From Vanrija pseudolonga (lineage: Eukaryota > Basidiomycota > Tremellomycetes > Trichosporonales > Trichosporonaceae): a stretch of DNA of 64,000 nucleotides. The stretch lies in the NCBI RefSeq assembly GCF_020906515.1, contig NC_085849.1, forward strand, positions 1-64,000, read 5' to 3'. Each line of letters starts with the position of its first letter. Positions within the stretch are counted from its first letter, which is position 1. Below, piece after piece: positions 20,521 through 32,040 of the stretch. The position numbers and the translations under genes are program-made. The notes under the pieces were generated by a model. The model ran no database searches. It worked only from the letters and a program-made list of their open reading frames with translations, and had not been told where the DNA came from.

Positions 20521-23085
20521 ATGTCTTCAGAGACATCGTCGGAGCGGTCGGCTCCCACTGGACCGACTCGGCGGCGCGCGCCAAGCGGAGTGCCCCGTCT
20601 GAGCACACGCACGGTCGACGGCGGAGCCATCGCCTGCCAGCGATGCCATCACAGGAAGAAGAAGGTCCGCCCCCGCCGAGGCCCCCCCGGGCTCGTGCTG
20701 ACAGTGCCAGTGTGATCGCGAACGGCCGACCTGCGGCCCTTGCTCTCGAGTCAAGGCCGATTGCATCTACGACATCCCCATCTCTGATAGGTCACACCCC
20801 GGGTGAGTATCCGTATAATGTGGGGGGGTAAGGGTCAAGACCGAGGTCTGTCTGGTGCAGTCGTGGGGCACCATTTCCAACAGAGCGGGATAGCTACACG
20901 CGATACCGACAGTTGGGTAGACATTGGCATTGCGATAGGTGACGCGGGGAGGGGGGGTACAGTCGGTGGACCTGTGGTTTCCTGCCAGGAGAGGGGGGGA
21001 GGGTGGCTATCGTGACCACGCACCTCTTCACGATCACATTTGACTCCTCCCGTGACACCGCTGATGACCGACAGTTTCGTCACAAACCTGCTGTCTGAGA
21101 ATGCGGCACAGAAAGAACAGCTCAGCACACTCCGCAGCCAACTGTCATGGCTCGAATCGCGCGTCAAGGAGCTCGAGCACGCCAGTGCTGCGACAGATAC
21201 GGCTCTCGCGGCAGAGACGTTGCTCCTCCACGCCCTTCCCACGAATGTCATGCACCTCGATGAATCGATGGATACTTCCAGCAGCTTACCGCCGACCACA
21301 ATGGATCGCGATACCTTAAACGATCCTGGAGGCCATGCGACACTTGCGGAGCGCATCATTCAGCAAATCCTTACCACCGAGAGGGGCTTGACGCTACGCC
21401 AGTCCATTGGGGAACAGCTCGGTGCACCAGACGACGATGAGTCTCGCGAGTCAGATCAAACCACGTCTCCACTTGCACCATGGCCTCCAAAACCTCTCGC
21501 GCGCAAGCTGGCCAATCTCTACCTCGACTGGACAATCGCCTTTTATCCCCTTGCCCGGAGATCCGAAGTGCTTGCAGAGTAAGTCGGCCTCGACGGCCTG
21601 CACTAAACACCTCAGTGTGGATGAGCTATACGCTGTCGCAGGGTCAGATGTCCCAACAGATGACACGTTTCCCGACCCAGACATTCGAGTCTTCCGACTG
21701 CTTATCATCCTCGCCGGTGGTGTCAACATCGCCGAGACCCAGCGCGGATGTCCTCGTTCGGAAACGTCGACTTCGCTGTGCCATCAGGCGTATCGCCACT
21801 TCCCGGCCGTCTTTAGACGAAAGGAAGAAGTGAGCTCAAGTGAAGTACCGTCGCTCACGCTTAGGAATGCATCGCAGGCATGACTCTGTACGCCAACTAC
21901 TGCCTCCTCGACTTTGGGCGCATGTCCCCCCACCACGTCATTGGCATTGTGGCCAGGTTTGCTATCGAACTTGGTTTCCACAAGGAGGACCCATCGCTCC
22001 CCCTCGACCAGCAAGACGAGCGACGCCGACTATTCTACACCATCTACAACCTCGACCGCGTCGTTGCTGTCACCAATTCCCAACCTCTCGCCATTCCCGA
22101 CTCGATCATCACTGTGAAACTCCCGAACAAGGTCGAGGCAACCTCCCCCATCCACAGACACATTGAGGCCACAAGCTTCTTCTACCATGGTGTCGCCTAC
22201 CGCCGCCTTTGTGGTTTAATCCTCGAGCAGGTTTACCTGTCACCCACCAAAGACCCAGCCGAAGCAGAGCAGGTTTTGTCCAACCTACACAATCACCTCG
22301 ACAAGTGGTTCCGCGCCGTCCCTCTAAACGAGCAAGGCGAAACTTCGCTGCTCTTCGAGCTCTACCACAACGTCCTCCTCACGTCACTCTACCGCCCTTC
22401 ACCACTCTTCAATTCAACACACCCGATGCGCATGTCTGGCTTGCGGCGCTCCGCCTGGAAGTCAGTCAAGCTGTACAGGAAGCTCCAGCACGGTAACGAA
22501 CTCATGGAGAACTGGGTCCATTTCAGCAACATAGTCACCGTCTCGACGACGCTCATCTACACCTTACTCGAGGCCGAGGGAGACGAGCGCAACCTACAGC
22601 TGAGCTCGTGGCGACGAGAGGCCCTGGCTCAGGTTGACTCGTGCGAGGAGCTCCTTGGGAGCTTTTGTGCGTTCTGGCCTGGCGTCACCAGGTTTGCCGA
22701 GGCATTTCATCTATTGGCAGAGGGTGTCCGCACCAAGATTGGCGACACCAATTCATCTGAAGAGCCAAATCTATGGGTCACGCCCCAGACAACCTCTCAG
22801 ACCACCACGAGCGTGTCCAACCCGAGGGGTGTGACACCTTCTGCCCCGCAAATCCTTGCCCTTCAGGCGACCGAGCCAAGCTTCCACGCTGGCACCGGCA
22901 CGTTTGCAGGGCCATCACCCCAGTTTTCTGATCAAGCACTGTGGGACTCGTGGACAGTGCCCGACCTCATCATGGACGATCAAGTCGCCCAAATGCCTTC
23001 AGTACAAGGCATGGGGCTGGACGCCTTGTTTGCTAGCGTCGGCCTCAACCTGTTTCCAGATGGGACGTATCACCCTCTACCATAG
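20521..23085 (+). CDS. Zn2Cys6 transcription factor with fungal-specific TF domain (copy 1)
   Basis: Exons 20521-20664, 20711-20802, 21075-21578, 21616-21829 and 21865-23085 encode 724 residues. The zinc cluster spans the first intron: CQRCHHRKKK then CDRERPTCGPCSRVKADC. It is followed by a coiled-coil-like stretch (NAAQKEQLSTLRSQLSWLESRVKELEH), LARKLANLYLDWTIAFYPL and the PF04082-type domain with PAVFRRKEE, NYCLLDFGRMSPHHVIGIV and RRRLFYTIYNLDRVVAV. Intron 2 is unusually long for this genome (272 nt, with G runs). All four intron positions and phases are shared with the paralogue at 27737-30052. A C-terminal GLDALFASVGLNL motif recurs in all three paralogues. Likely the regulator of the adjacent aldolase/amidase genes. 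Confidence 0.9.
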
Positions 23086-23139
23086 ATGGCATCAATGGAT
23101 CTGCATCTCTCATATACAACTTCTGCATCACATTGATGG

Positions 23140-24108
23140 CTAAGCCTCAAACGTGCCGTCCTCGACCTTCTTGAACCTGGCCACAACGTCCTTCATGCCG
23201 TTGAGGAGGAACGACGAGTCCCGACCGGCAATGCCAAATCCGACCGTCGAACCAAAGTCCTTGCGGAGACTGGCAATGACCTGCGGGTGCCATTCCAGAC
23301 CGCCAAAGCCGACATAGAGGCCGTTGGCCTTGGCGGCTCGGCAAATCCGAGAGAGGGCTTCGTAGACTGATGGGGCGGTGTACTGGCCGCCGATACCCAT
23401 GCTGTGGGGTCAGTGTGACCCTTTGCACCTCGACTCACTCGTCCGTCAGGTCGTGGACGCCGACAAAGATGGCATCGAGGCCTTTGACAGCGGCAATCTT
23501 CTCGACATTCTCAAGACCCTCGACCGTCTCGATCATTGGGGCGGTGATGGTGGTGAGGTTCTGAGCATCCTGCGCTTGGACAAAGTCGGGGATTTGGAAC
23601 TGGAGCTGGGGACCGAAGGCGAGCGGGCGCTCTCCCTGGACAGTTAGCCTCACAGCTTACAAACTCGACTCACCAAGGGGCGGTGCTTGCTGTACTTGAC
23701 CATGAGCTGGGCCTGCTCGGCTGTTCCGACCCGAGGAACGATGATGCCCTGGGCACCATTGTCGAGGAGGCGCGAGATCCAGTCGGACTGAAGCGACGGC
23801 ACAATGCACACGGGCGAGAGGCCAAAGTTGAGGGCCGTGAAGCAGAGCTGGGCAGCTGTCTCGATGCCGGTGAAGTGGTGCTCGAGATTGAGGACGATGC
23901 CGGGGTATCCTGCCAGCTTGACGAGGTTGATCACCTCTGGCGAGTGGCACAGGTGGAAGTAGTACAGCGGGGCGAAGCCTCCAGCCACCATGAGGTCCTT
24001 GACCGTGTTGCGCTTGATCAAAGGCGCGACCTTGTCGAGCTGGGAAAGGGCATCCTTCTTGATGGCGCCGTTGGTGCCGTTGGACTCGGTGACTGCTGTG
24101 GGGGACAT
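23140..24108 (-). CDS. HpcH/HpaI-family aldolase (copy A)
   Basis: Exons 23674-24108, 23439-23635 and 23140-23401 give 297 residues. The family cleaves 4-hydroxy-2-oxo acids (for example 2-keto-3-deoxy sugar acids or 4-hydroxy-2-oxoheptanedioate) into pyruvate and an aldehyde with a divalent metal. Visible landmarks: GYPGIVLNLEHH, DNGAQGIIVPRVGTAEQA, the metal-ligand region APMIETVEGLENV and FVGVHDLTDDMGIGG, then GYVGFGG-like LYVGFGGLEW and GFGIAGRDSSFLL. The start is MSPTAVTESN, matching MSPTAITEQ of copy B. Its two introns share no position with the single intron of copy B. It is divergent from the omega-amidase, so the two share a 711-bp promoter. Confidence 0.9.
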
Positions 24109-24819
24109 TGCTGTGGGCGTGTTGGTAGTGGTGGGGTGCACATGGTGGTCTACACCGTCCTAGTTATACCACTGTCAGTTCCAGTCAAGTCAGCGATATC
24201 AGACCGGTCATTGTCGTCGCCTGTTCGTCGCGTCGCGGATCAATCTCCGCAGGCAGCGGCAACACGCCCGTCAGGGCGACGGCGGCGGTTGTGCCGCCAG
24301 TCTCTAACCCCACACGCAAGTAGCGGGGCCGCCCGGGGGCCGGCGAGACTATCTTGCAGTCTCCATGACCGCCGGGTCAGCTGACGTGCACGAGAGTGGG
24401 GGGAGTGAGATATGGCCGTTCAAGGTGGGGTAATGCGGAACGCTGTGTACAGTGAGATGGAGCATGGAGGATGCAGGCTGGTGTGCCTCGGAGTCGCCGC
24501 GAGTCAGGTCAATCGGACATGCCCGCGACCAGACCCCTCCCTCGCTCGCTCTACTCGCCAAAGTCGACCTCATCGGCCCCCCACCGCCGTCTCTGTTACA
24601 CCATCCATCGCCTTGTTCATCTCTCTGGCTTTACGCGTCGGCCCAGTTGCCGCAGCGGACGACCTCGCTCAGCATTGTCGGCTATGTGAACGAAGGCTCC
24701 ATCTCACCACTGCACATATATCACCAGCTTGCCGTCGCATTATACTTATCGCCCCGTATCACAGCACTTGTAACATTCCTAGCACGCCCCCCATCACACC
24801 AGACACACACATACACACA
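24109..24819. other. Divergent promoter region of aldolase A and omega-amidase, 711 bp
   Basis: Contains CGG-N8-CCG at 24236-24249 and a TATA-like ATATAT near 24716, about 100 bp before the amidase ATG. ORFs in this region overlap on both strands and are not convincing. Confidence 0.5.
24236..24249. promoter_or_regulatory. CGG-N8-CCG inverted repeat
   Basis: CGG ATCAATCT CCG between aldolase A and the omega-amidase. Zn2Cys6 dimers typically bind inverted CGG triplets with a fixed spacer; three such proteins are encoded nearby. Confidence 0.3.
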
Positions 24820-25880
24820 ATGCCTATCGCCGCCGCCACGATCGACCCCACAAAGGGCCCCAAGGTCAATGTCGCCCTCATCCAGATTCAGGCGGGCAAG
24901 GAGGGCGGCAAGCAGGACCAGATCAAGAGAATGCGCGAGCTCGTTCTCCAGGCTGTCAAGGAGGGCAACGACAAGAACGAGCCCGTGCACTTGATTGTCC
25001 TTCCCGAGATGTGGAACGGCTCCACTGTGAGTACAAGAGTAGCGAGTCAATACTAACCGATAGCTCCACGACGAGCTTATCGCCAATGCCGAGCCCGTCC
25101 CAGAGCCCGGACAGGCCCCCTCAGAGTGGTCGTCCAAGTCGGAGACGGTTCGCGCCCTCGCCGACGCTGCCATCGAGTCCAAGGTCTGGATCATTGGTGG
25201 CAGCATTCCCGAGCAGGGCGCCGAGAGGTTGTACAACACGGCGACCGTCTACTCGCCCGAGGGTGCACTCATCGCCAAGTACCGCAAGACGCACCTGTTC
25301 GACCTGTGTCTCCCGAAGATGACCTACAAGGAAAGCGACACCTTTGCCCCGGGCGACCACCTCACCACCTTTGACACACCCTTTGGCCGCTTCGGTCTTG
25401 CAATGTAAGCCACAGACATTCCCAGCCTTGCTGACCACTGTCAAGCTGCTATGACTTGCGCTTTGCCGAGATTGCCATCCTCGCGTCTCGCAAGGGCTGC
25501 ACGGCCGTCTTCTACCCCGCGGCGTTCAACACCCACACTGGCCCCCTCCACTGGGAGCTCTTACAGCGTGGACGCGCGCTTGACAACCAGATCTACGTCG
25601 CCACCTGCTCATGCGCCCGTGATGAGACGGCAAAGTATGTGATCTACGGCCACTCGATGGCCGTTTCGCCCATGGGCAAGGTCATTGCGACTGCCGAGAC
25701 CGAGGAGAAGATTGTCTACGCCACCTTTGGTAAGTTGAACGCAGCCTGAGAGACCTTGGCTGACGTGCACCAGACCCTCAGCACATTGCCGACACTCGCG
25801 CTGGCATCCCCCTTCTCACCCAGCGGAGGTTTGACTTGTACCCCGACATCCTCGCCGTTGCCGAGGGCAATGCCCAGTAG
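24820..25880 (+). CDS. Nitrilase-superfamily omega-amidase (Nit2/Nit3-like)
   Basis: Exons 24820-25026, 25064-25404, 25446-25729 and 25774-25880 give 312 residues. The Glu-Lys-Cys triad is visible: E in [10 protein letters not shown] in YRKTHLFDL and C in ICYDLRFAE, whose codon is completed across intron 2. Further marks are [42 protein letters not shown] and the C-terminal RRFDLYPDI, close to yeast Nit3. Omega-amidases hydrolyse alpha-ketoglutaramate or alpha-ketosuccinamate to 2-oxo acid and ammonia. The gene is the single-copy centre of the mirror-image cluster: copies of aldolase, regulator and transporter flank it on both sides in inverted order. It may instead be the general metabolite-repair enzyme of the cell with a chance location. 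Confidence 0.92.
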
Positions 25881-26222
25881 TGGAACATCTGGAGAAGACA
25901 TGCACTGTTGTACCAAAGCGATATGCATTCAATCTGAGCAGACCAATGGGCGGAAACTGGACGGGAGGCTTGGAGAGGGGGTCAACCATTCGATTCGTGG
26001 GGGGTCATGGGGCCGCTTCACCACGACAGACGACCCGGCAAACAATACGCGTCTTGACCTGGCTGTGGGGCCGTCCATCGACCTATCCATTCGCTTCTCC
26101 GCCCCACAGAGCTGGCTTTGCGAGCCAAGAGTATGTGTCGGCGAGCCCCGAGGCTTTGCGGGGCTGCATTTGCACGTGGGCGGCGGGCCACCCTCCGACA
26201 TGCCGACCGGCTCAGAACCCCT

Positions 26223-26236
26223 CGGACCCCTGGCCG
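26223..26236. promoter_or_regulatory. CGG-N8-CCG inverted repeat
   Basis: CGG ACCCCTGG CCG, about 210 bp before the aldolase B ATG; same spacing as at 24236. Confidence 0.3.
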
Positions 26237-26359
26237 ACGGTGGACAATGTCCGCATCTGCTGCGGCGTCGCAGTGGTGGCCGACACCTCCACCTCGAGCG
26301 ACCACTTGCAGACCTCGACACTGAGCATTGATATCAAGCACAAACCTTCCAAAACGGCA

Positions 26360-26366
26360 TATAAAT
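26360..26366 (+). promoter_or_regulatory. TATA box of aldolase B
   Basis: TATAAAT lies 81 bp before the ATG at 26447, a usual distance in fungi. Confidence 0.5.
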
Positions 26367-26446
26367 GAGACATGTTCCATCACTGGTCCTCGTACAATAT
26401 CCACCTCGTCCCCATCGACAACCCAGCCAAACGCCAACGACTCAAC

Positions 26447-27401
26447 ATGTCCCCCACCGCCATCACTGAGCAGCCCGCCACCAACGGCAAGGCCAAGGCC
26501 GCCGACCCCCTCCTCGCCCTCGACAAGGTCCTGCCCGTCCTCTCGCGCAACCCCCTCAAGGACCGCATGCACGCTGGCAACTTCTCGCCTTGCTACTACA
26601 TCCAGATGGTGTCATCCCCCGAGGTCCTCAACCTCGCCAAGCTCGCCGGCTACCACGCGACCGTCCTCAACCTCGAGCACCACAAGACTGGTATCGAGAC
26701 GGCTTCGGACATCTGTCTCGCTGCTCTGAACCGCGGGTGAGTGGCCTTACCCCCTATCTCTCTACATGAGTGCTAACTCCTCCAGCATCGCCCCCATCTG
26801 CATCGTTCCCTCGCTCCAGAACGACTGGATCTCCCGCCTGCTCGACAACGGCGCTCAGGGTATCATCGTCCCCCGCGTCGGCACGGCCGACATGGCCCGC
26901 GAGATGGTGCGCTTCGGCAAGCACCGTCCTCTCGGCGAGCGTCCTCTTGCCTTCTCCCCCCAGCTCCAGTTCCAGATCCCCGACTTCCGACAGGCCCAGG
27001 AGGCGCAGAACCTCACGTCCATCATCGCGCCAATGATCGAGACGGTCGAGGGGCTCGCCAACGTCGAGGAGATTGCTGCCGTTAACGGCCTGGACGCCAT
27101 CTTTGTCGGTGTGCACGACCTCTCAGATGACATGGGTATCGGCGGCGAGTTCTCCAACCCCCGCATCTACGAGGCCCTGTCCAAGATCTGTCGCGCTGCC
27201 GCAGCCAACGGCCTGTACGTCGGCTTCGGCGGCCTCGAGTGGCGCCCCGACCTCATCGGCCGCCTCCGCAAGGACTTTGGATCCACCGTCGCCTTTGGTA
27301 TTGCTGGACGCGACGGCGTCTTCCTCCTCAACGGCATGCGCGAGGTCGTCAAGCGCTTCCAGGACGTCGAGGCGGGTATCGAGGTGCCAGCCCTCGCTTA
27401 G
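26447..27401 (+). CDS. HpcH/HpaI-family aldolase (copy B)
   Basis: Exons 26447-26736 and 26786-27401 (49-nt intron) give 301 residues, closely related to copy A along the whole length. Same motifs: GYHATVLNLEHHKTGIETA, DNGAQGIIVPRVGTADMA, APMIETVEGLANVEEIAAV, FVGVHDLSDDMGIGG, LYVGFGGLEWRPDL and GIAGRDGVFLL. The ATG at 26447 (MSPTAITEQP) was preferred to one at 26372 because it aligns with copy A. The only intron (after NRG) is absent from copy A. It is expected to cleave a 4-hydroxy-2-oxo acid. It sits head-on to the second Zn2Cys6 gene, with 335 bp between stops. Confidence 0.92.
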
Positions 27402-27736
27402 GTCGGTCGGGTTCCGAGCGGAATCTGACGCGATATGAGCGGGCCGTTGTACCCGTCGGAGCAGCATTGAGCATTGATCAGTAGTTTGTGTATGCAGCAG
27501 CTATCGAGAAGGTCACTTGTGCAAGGCAGTGTGGACGGTAGCCGCAGACATCAGGGCTAGTGGTTCCCCGATAGCTTTAGCACTACATAAGCATCCCGGC
27601 GTGCGCAGCTAACGGAGGACTGACTGACAAGACGTGGACCACAAATCGTGGCCCCACTCTCCACCCCTCACTCTCAATCCCAGATTAGGCAGCCAGAAGG
27701 AGGTCGTTGATAGAATCGCACAAGCTCCTGCATACA
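27402..27736. other. Intergenic, 335 bp between convergent genes
   Basis: 3' flanks of aldolase B and the second Zn2Cys6 gene. Nothing recognised. Confidence 0.5.
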
Positions 27737-30052
27737 CTACTCTAGCCCAAAATCCAACCCTACACTTGCCAGCAACGCGTCCATGCCGAGCCCCGGTAGC
27801 GCCATTTGCAGCTCGGCGTCAGACAGCAGTGCAGGACCACTCCACGCATCCCACAGCCCCTGATCCGATAGTTGCGGTGAAGGCCCAGACGCAACCGCGT
27901 GCGACTGCCCGCTCATTGGGAGTGTTCCCATCTGGACTTGGGGCGTAAGGGACATGCTGCCTGACAACATTGTCGATGGCAGCGTGCCAGGGGTCTGGCC
28001 TGCTGACGTCCACCGAGCAGACTGGTCCACCTCCGGCTGGGCGCCAACCTTCGTTCGAACCTCGTTGGCAAGCGTGTGGTACGCCTCGTAGAAACGCTGA
28101 ACGCCCACCCAGTTCGCGCAGAACCCCGCGAGTAACTGCTCAGTTTCGAGTACTTGCGCCAACGCCTCTCGCTTCCAGGCGTTGAGCGCAAGATTCCGTG
28201 GGTCTCCCTCTGCTTCCAGCAATGTGTATACCAGTGTCACGGCGGCCGTGACGATCGATGACAAGTGGACAAGATTCTCGGCCACGCCACGGTCCGATTG
28301 TAGCACCTTGAACAGCTGGATTGCACGGTAGGCTGTGCGACGTAGGGCCGTCATTCGCAAAGGATGTGTGTTGTTGAAGAGTGATGACGGTCGATACAGA
28401 TTGGTCAAGAGGATGTTGTAGAACAGTTCAAACCAAGCGAACAGTTCTCCCTTCGAGTCTCTTGGGATGTCGCTGTACCAATCATCGATCATGTTGTGAA
28501 TGTTGGCGAGCACTTGCTCGCGGTTCTCGTCAACGTCGGGGGGAGGTGAAAGGTAGACCTGGCTCAGGATTATCCCCGAAATCTTGCGCATCTTAATGGT
28601 GTGGTGAAAGAATGTTGTTGCGGTGAGGTAACCAAACAACGGTGTCGTTGCGTGGATGACGGTTGGCAGCTCAGTGGTAATGATCTCATCTGGGAGCAGG
28701 AGAGGCTTCGTCATCGTCAGAGCGACAACCCGGTCGAGGTTGTAGATGGCATAGAAGATCCGACGTCGTCTGTCGCGCTCCTCGAGCTGCAAGCTGGGAT
28801 CCGGATCCTTGTGAAGTCCGAGTTCCAAGGCGTACTGCACCACGACACGAGCGACATGGTCGGGGGAAGTACGACCAAAGTCCAAGATGCAGTAGTTGCC
28901 AAAGGTCAGGATCCCGACGAGGCATTGCTGAGTGTGTAAGCGCGTGAAGCACGTATACATGCCTACCAAGTCGTCACCTCGGCAGACAGCAGGGAAATGC
29001 TCAAAGGCATACCTGCACAATGAGGCCGACGCATCGGTACGTGGGATTCGTCGCTGAGTCTCCTGGAGCGTGCAGCCGGCAGCCAGCATCATGGCGAGTC
29101 GGTACACCCTGTAGTCGGGTGACTTGAACGACGAGGGACCGGGTACATCCGGTGCAGTCATGGCATAGATGTCATGGAGGCTATGGGTTAGCGTCTCCCC
29201 CATAACAAGGACACCCACTCGCGGAGGACTTCGGACCTCTCGTGGATGGGATAGAAGCAAATGGTGTAGTCAAAGTAGAGGTTGACAAGACGCTCCGCAA
29301 GCTGCTTTGGCGGCCAGGCCGTGGACGACGGTGTATGCGATGCATGGCCGTCTGGGTCACTCTCGACAGCCGCGACCGTTCCCAGCTGCTGCAGGATGTT
29401 GGTGTGCAGGTTGATGCCGGTGTTGGCCGTGATGATCTGTCGGACCAGCCTCTCGGCCGGCGACGGACTGTCGGTGACGGGGAGGCCCGCTGCTGGCACC
29501 TCTGCGGGGGCGCTTGTCGCGCCGCCAGACGCCATGGGCACATCGTGCACTGAGATGTCTCCTCCATTTGCGACAGCCGTGCCTCCATCCCGTAGAACAG
29601 AGTTGAGCCTCGACTCTAGCCATTCGATCTGTTCACGCTGGGTGGCAATCTGGTCGCGGAGGGAACCGATATGCTCGAGCTGGCTCGAGTTCTCCGATAA
29701 GAGATTGGTCACAAACCTCATCCCGTCAGTGAACCACCGCGGCACACGACTCACTCGGGGTGTGCGTCGTACGACACGGCAATGTTGTACACGCACGACG
29801 TCTTGGCCCTCACACACGGACTACAGCTGGGTCGAGCGCGATCGCACTGGGTATGTCAGCGGCCACGAGGCGATTGACCGCGCCGAGATAAGCCCTCACC
29901 TTCTTCTTACGATGGTGACACCGCTGGCACGCGACGTCGGTGTTGTCGCTCGAGCGCATAGAGACGCGCGGCACCCCGCTGGGACCATTACGCCGGCGGA
30001 TAGGTCCAGTACCACCTTCGCTGACGCCGTCAGAGGACGCATCGTTGACCAT
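27737..30052 (-). CDS. Zn2Cys6 transcription factor with fungal-specific TF domain (copy 2)
   Basis: Exons 29900-30052, 29755-29846, 29219-29716, 28967-29180 and 27737-28927 encode 715 residues. Zinc cluster: CQRCHHRKKK then CDRARPSCSPCVRAKTSC across intron 1. A coiled-coil-like segment (IGSLRDQIATQREQIEWLESRL), LAERLVNLYFDYTICFYPI and the TF domain (HFPAVCRGDDL, NYCILDFGRTSPDHVARVV, RRRIFYAIYNLDRVVAL) follow; it ends with GMDALLASVGLDF. All four introns match copy 1 in position and phase, but all are short. It lies in inverted orientation relative to copy 1, as part of the right arm of the mirrored block. Confidence 0.92.
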
Positions 30053-30443
30053 GGTGACAGGAGGTGATGGAGTGGGGAGAAAGAGAAGTGTCAGGAGTTG
30101 TGTCGGCGGGGTGGCCGAATAGTTTGGGGCAACACACCTACCCCGCAGAAGGACCGACAGGGTCAGGCGGCAACTCAACCGACAACCGGCTTCAGGAGTC
30201 CTCGCCAAGCTGCGCAAAGTGAAGGGCACTGACGACTTCGTACGGCCGAGCCCCGGAAGGTCCGAGAGTCGGCAGGGAGACAGCAGCTTCCACGTTGAAG
30301 GCTGGCCCTCGGGATGTGGACTCTCAAGTGCTAGACCACACCCATAACAAAATGCCACATGCCAAACCCATAATGTATTAGAAAAGCTGCATCCGCCAAT
30401 TGAAATTCCATCCACTTTGCTGTTACAACGCGCATACTATTGC
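30053..30443. other. Intergenic, 391 bp (copy-2 regulator promoter)
   Basis: Between two minus-strand genes. Contains CGG-N8-CCG at 30168-30181 and CGG-N5-CCG near 30256. No coding seen. Confidence 0.5.
30168..30181. promoter_or_regulatory. CGG-N8-CCG inverted repeat
   Basis: CGG CAACTCAA CCG, about 115 bp upstream of the start codon of the copy-2 regulator, which could allow autoregulation. Confidence 0.3.
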
Positions 30444-32040
30444 CTACTGCTTCTGCTCTGGAGCCCTCTCAATATCTGACCCGGTCTCTCCAGCCTCCTG
30501 TCGCTGCTGGCGCTTGTACAAAAGGTGGATGCAAACCACTGTAGCAAGCGCGCAGAGCAAACTGCCGAGCAGCGTTGGGTATCCCTTGCGGAAGCTCGGC
30601 TGGTCGGACTGGAGGAACACGAGGTTTGGGAGCCACGTGTTGAAGGCGTAGAACGCAGTGTTGGTCATGCCGACCACGACGCCGCGCTCCTCGGCACTGG
30701 CTCCGCATATCTCGTTCAACCAGGTGTAGTAGAGCGAAGTGGCGAAGAAGAGCGGGTTGGCAAAGAAGGCAAAAATCTTGAGGCCCGCCGAGGGAGGCCA
30801 GGCAGTGAGGATAGCGTTGGGGATGACCTGACAAGACAGAATGACGGCGATAACCCAGAAGCGAGTACCTAGACGGTCGGAAAGGTAGCCAATGAGGAGC
30901 TGAACCGGAATCGACGCGACCCAAGAGCACGATGGGATGATGTTGCGCATGGACACGGAGAAGTTCTCGGCCTTGAGGTAGATGCCAAAGTAGTTGTAGC
31001 TCTGCACGCTAAAGCCGTAGAAGATGTAGCCCAGGGGAAGGAAGTAGATTCGCCAGTGCTTGAACATGGAGGCGAACTGGCCCCACTTGAGGTCGTTGAG
31101 GATGGGCTTGGTGCCATTGCGGGCCGAGCGCTCACGGGCAATGGCGATCTCCTCGTCGGTGAGGTACCACGCGTTGGCGTTGGACGGGAACTCGGGGACG
31201 AGGATGAAGACGAGAATGACGGCGGGGATAGTCATAGCACCGCAAACAATGTAGAGCCATCGCCAGCCTTGCATGCCGTGGGCACCGTTGAGGCCCTTGT
31301 AAACTGCAGTCTGGAGGTATCCGCTCATGGCTGTGGCGGGTTAGATTACATCCCACCAACTTCCGACAAACACTCACCCTGGCCCAAAGGCATGAAGCAG
31401 TACCACACAGCCATACGCTTGCCAAGTTCAGACTTGAGGTACCATGATCCCATGAGGAAGTAGCAAACCGGCTGGAAGGCGGCCTCGAAGAATGCGACGA
31501 AGAAGCGGAAGACGTAGACCTGAGTTGTCGAGGTTGCGGCGGCCTGCGCAAAGGTGAAGGCTGTCCAACCAATTTCACAACCCGCGAGCCACCAAGACGG
31601 GCGGACCTTCATCACGATGAGGTTGGAAGGGATTTGAAGCACACAGTAAACAGCGTTGTAGATTGTCAAGAGGCGCGTGTACTCGTTGCCAAACATCTTG
31701 AGATCCTCCTTCATTCCCGACTACCACTGTCAGCACAGCCCTCTTAACCCCTCCATTCTGCGATACGTACCACATACGCGTTGGTGAGGTTGGTCTGATC
31801 AATGTACTTCATGAGCCAGCCGAAGCAGAGGGCCGTGAGCATGTATGTGTCGAGTTTGCGGACCAGGCGACGCTCCGCCTCAGACTTGAGGTAGTAGTCG
31901 GGATCCCAGACAGCCGAGACAAACTTCTGCCACCGAGTGTACTCGATGGCAGACGGAGCAGTTGGTGCAGGCACCACTTTTTCCGTCGAGTCGCCCATCT
32001 TTTCGTCGTGGAGGGTGAGGTGCTTGGAGTCGGTGGCCAT
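30444..32040 (-). CDS. MFS transporter, Liz1/Fen2-Dal5-like (copy 2)
   Basis: Exons 31771-32040, 31378-31720 and 30444-31330 encode 499 residues, clearly paralogous to the gene at 18186-19954: RWQKFVSAVWDPDYYLKSEAE and VRKLDTYMLTALCFGWLMK are almost identical, and RPSWWLAGCEIGW, FFVAFFEAAFQPV and GWRWLYIVCGAMT recur. It keeps only two introns, both at positions shared with copy 1 (after NAYV and in the GQ/AMSGY codon); four others are missing. The C-terminus is short and Gln/Glu-rich. Likely a plasma-membrane importer of a small anion; it forms the right arm of the inverted MFS-regulator-aldolase duplication. Confidence 0.92.

Larger units (their letters stand above)
25881..26446. other. Intergenic, 566 bp (aldolase B promoter)
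   Basis: Contains CGG-N8-CCG at 26223-26236 and a good TATA box at 26360-26366. Overlapping ORFs on both strands are judged non-coding. Confidence 0.5.
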
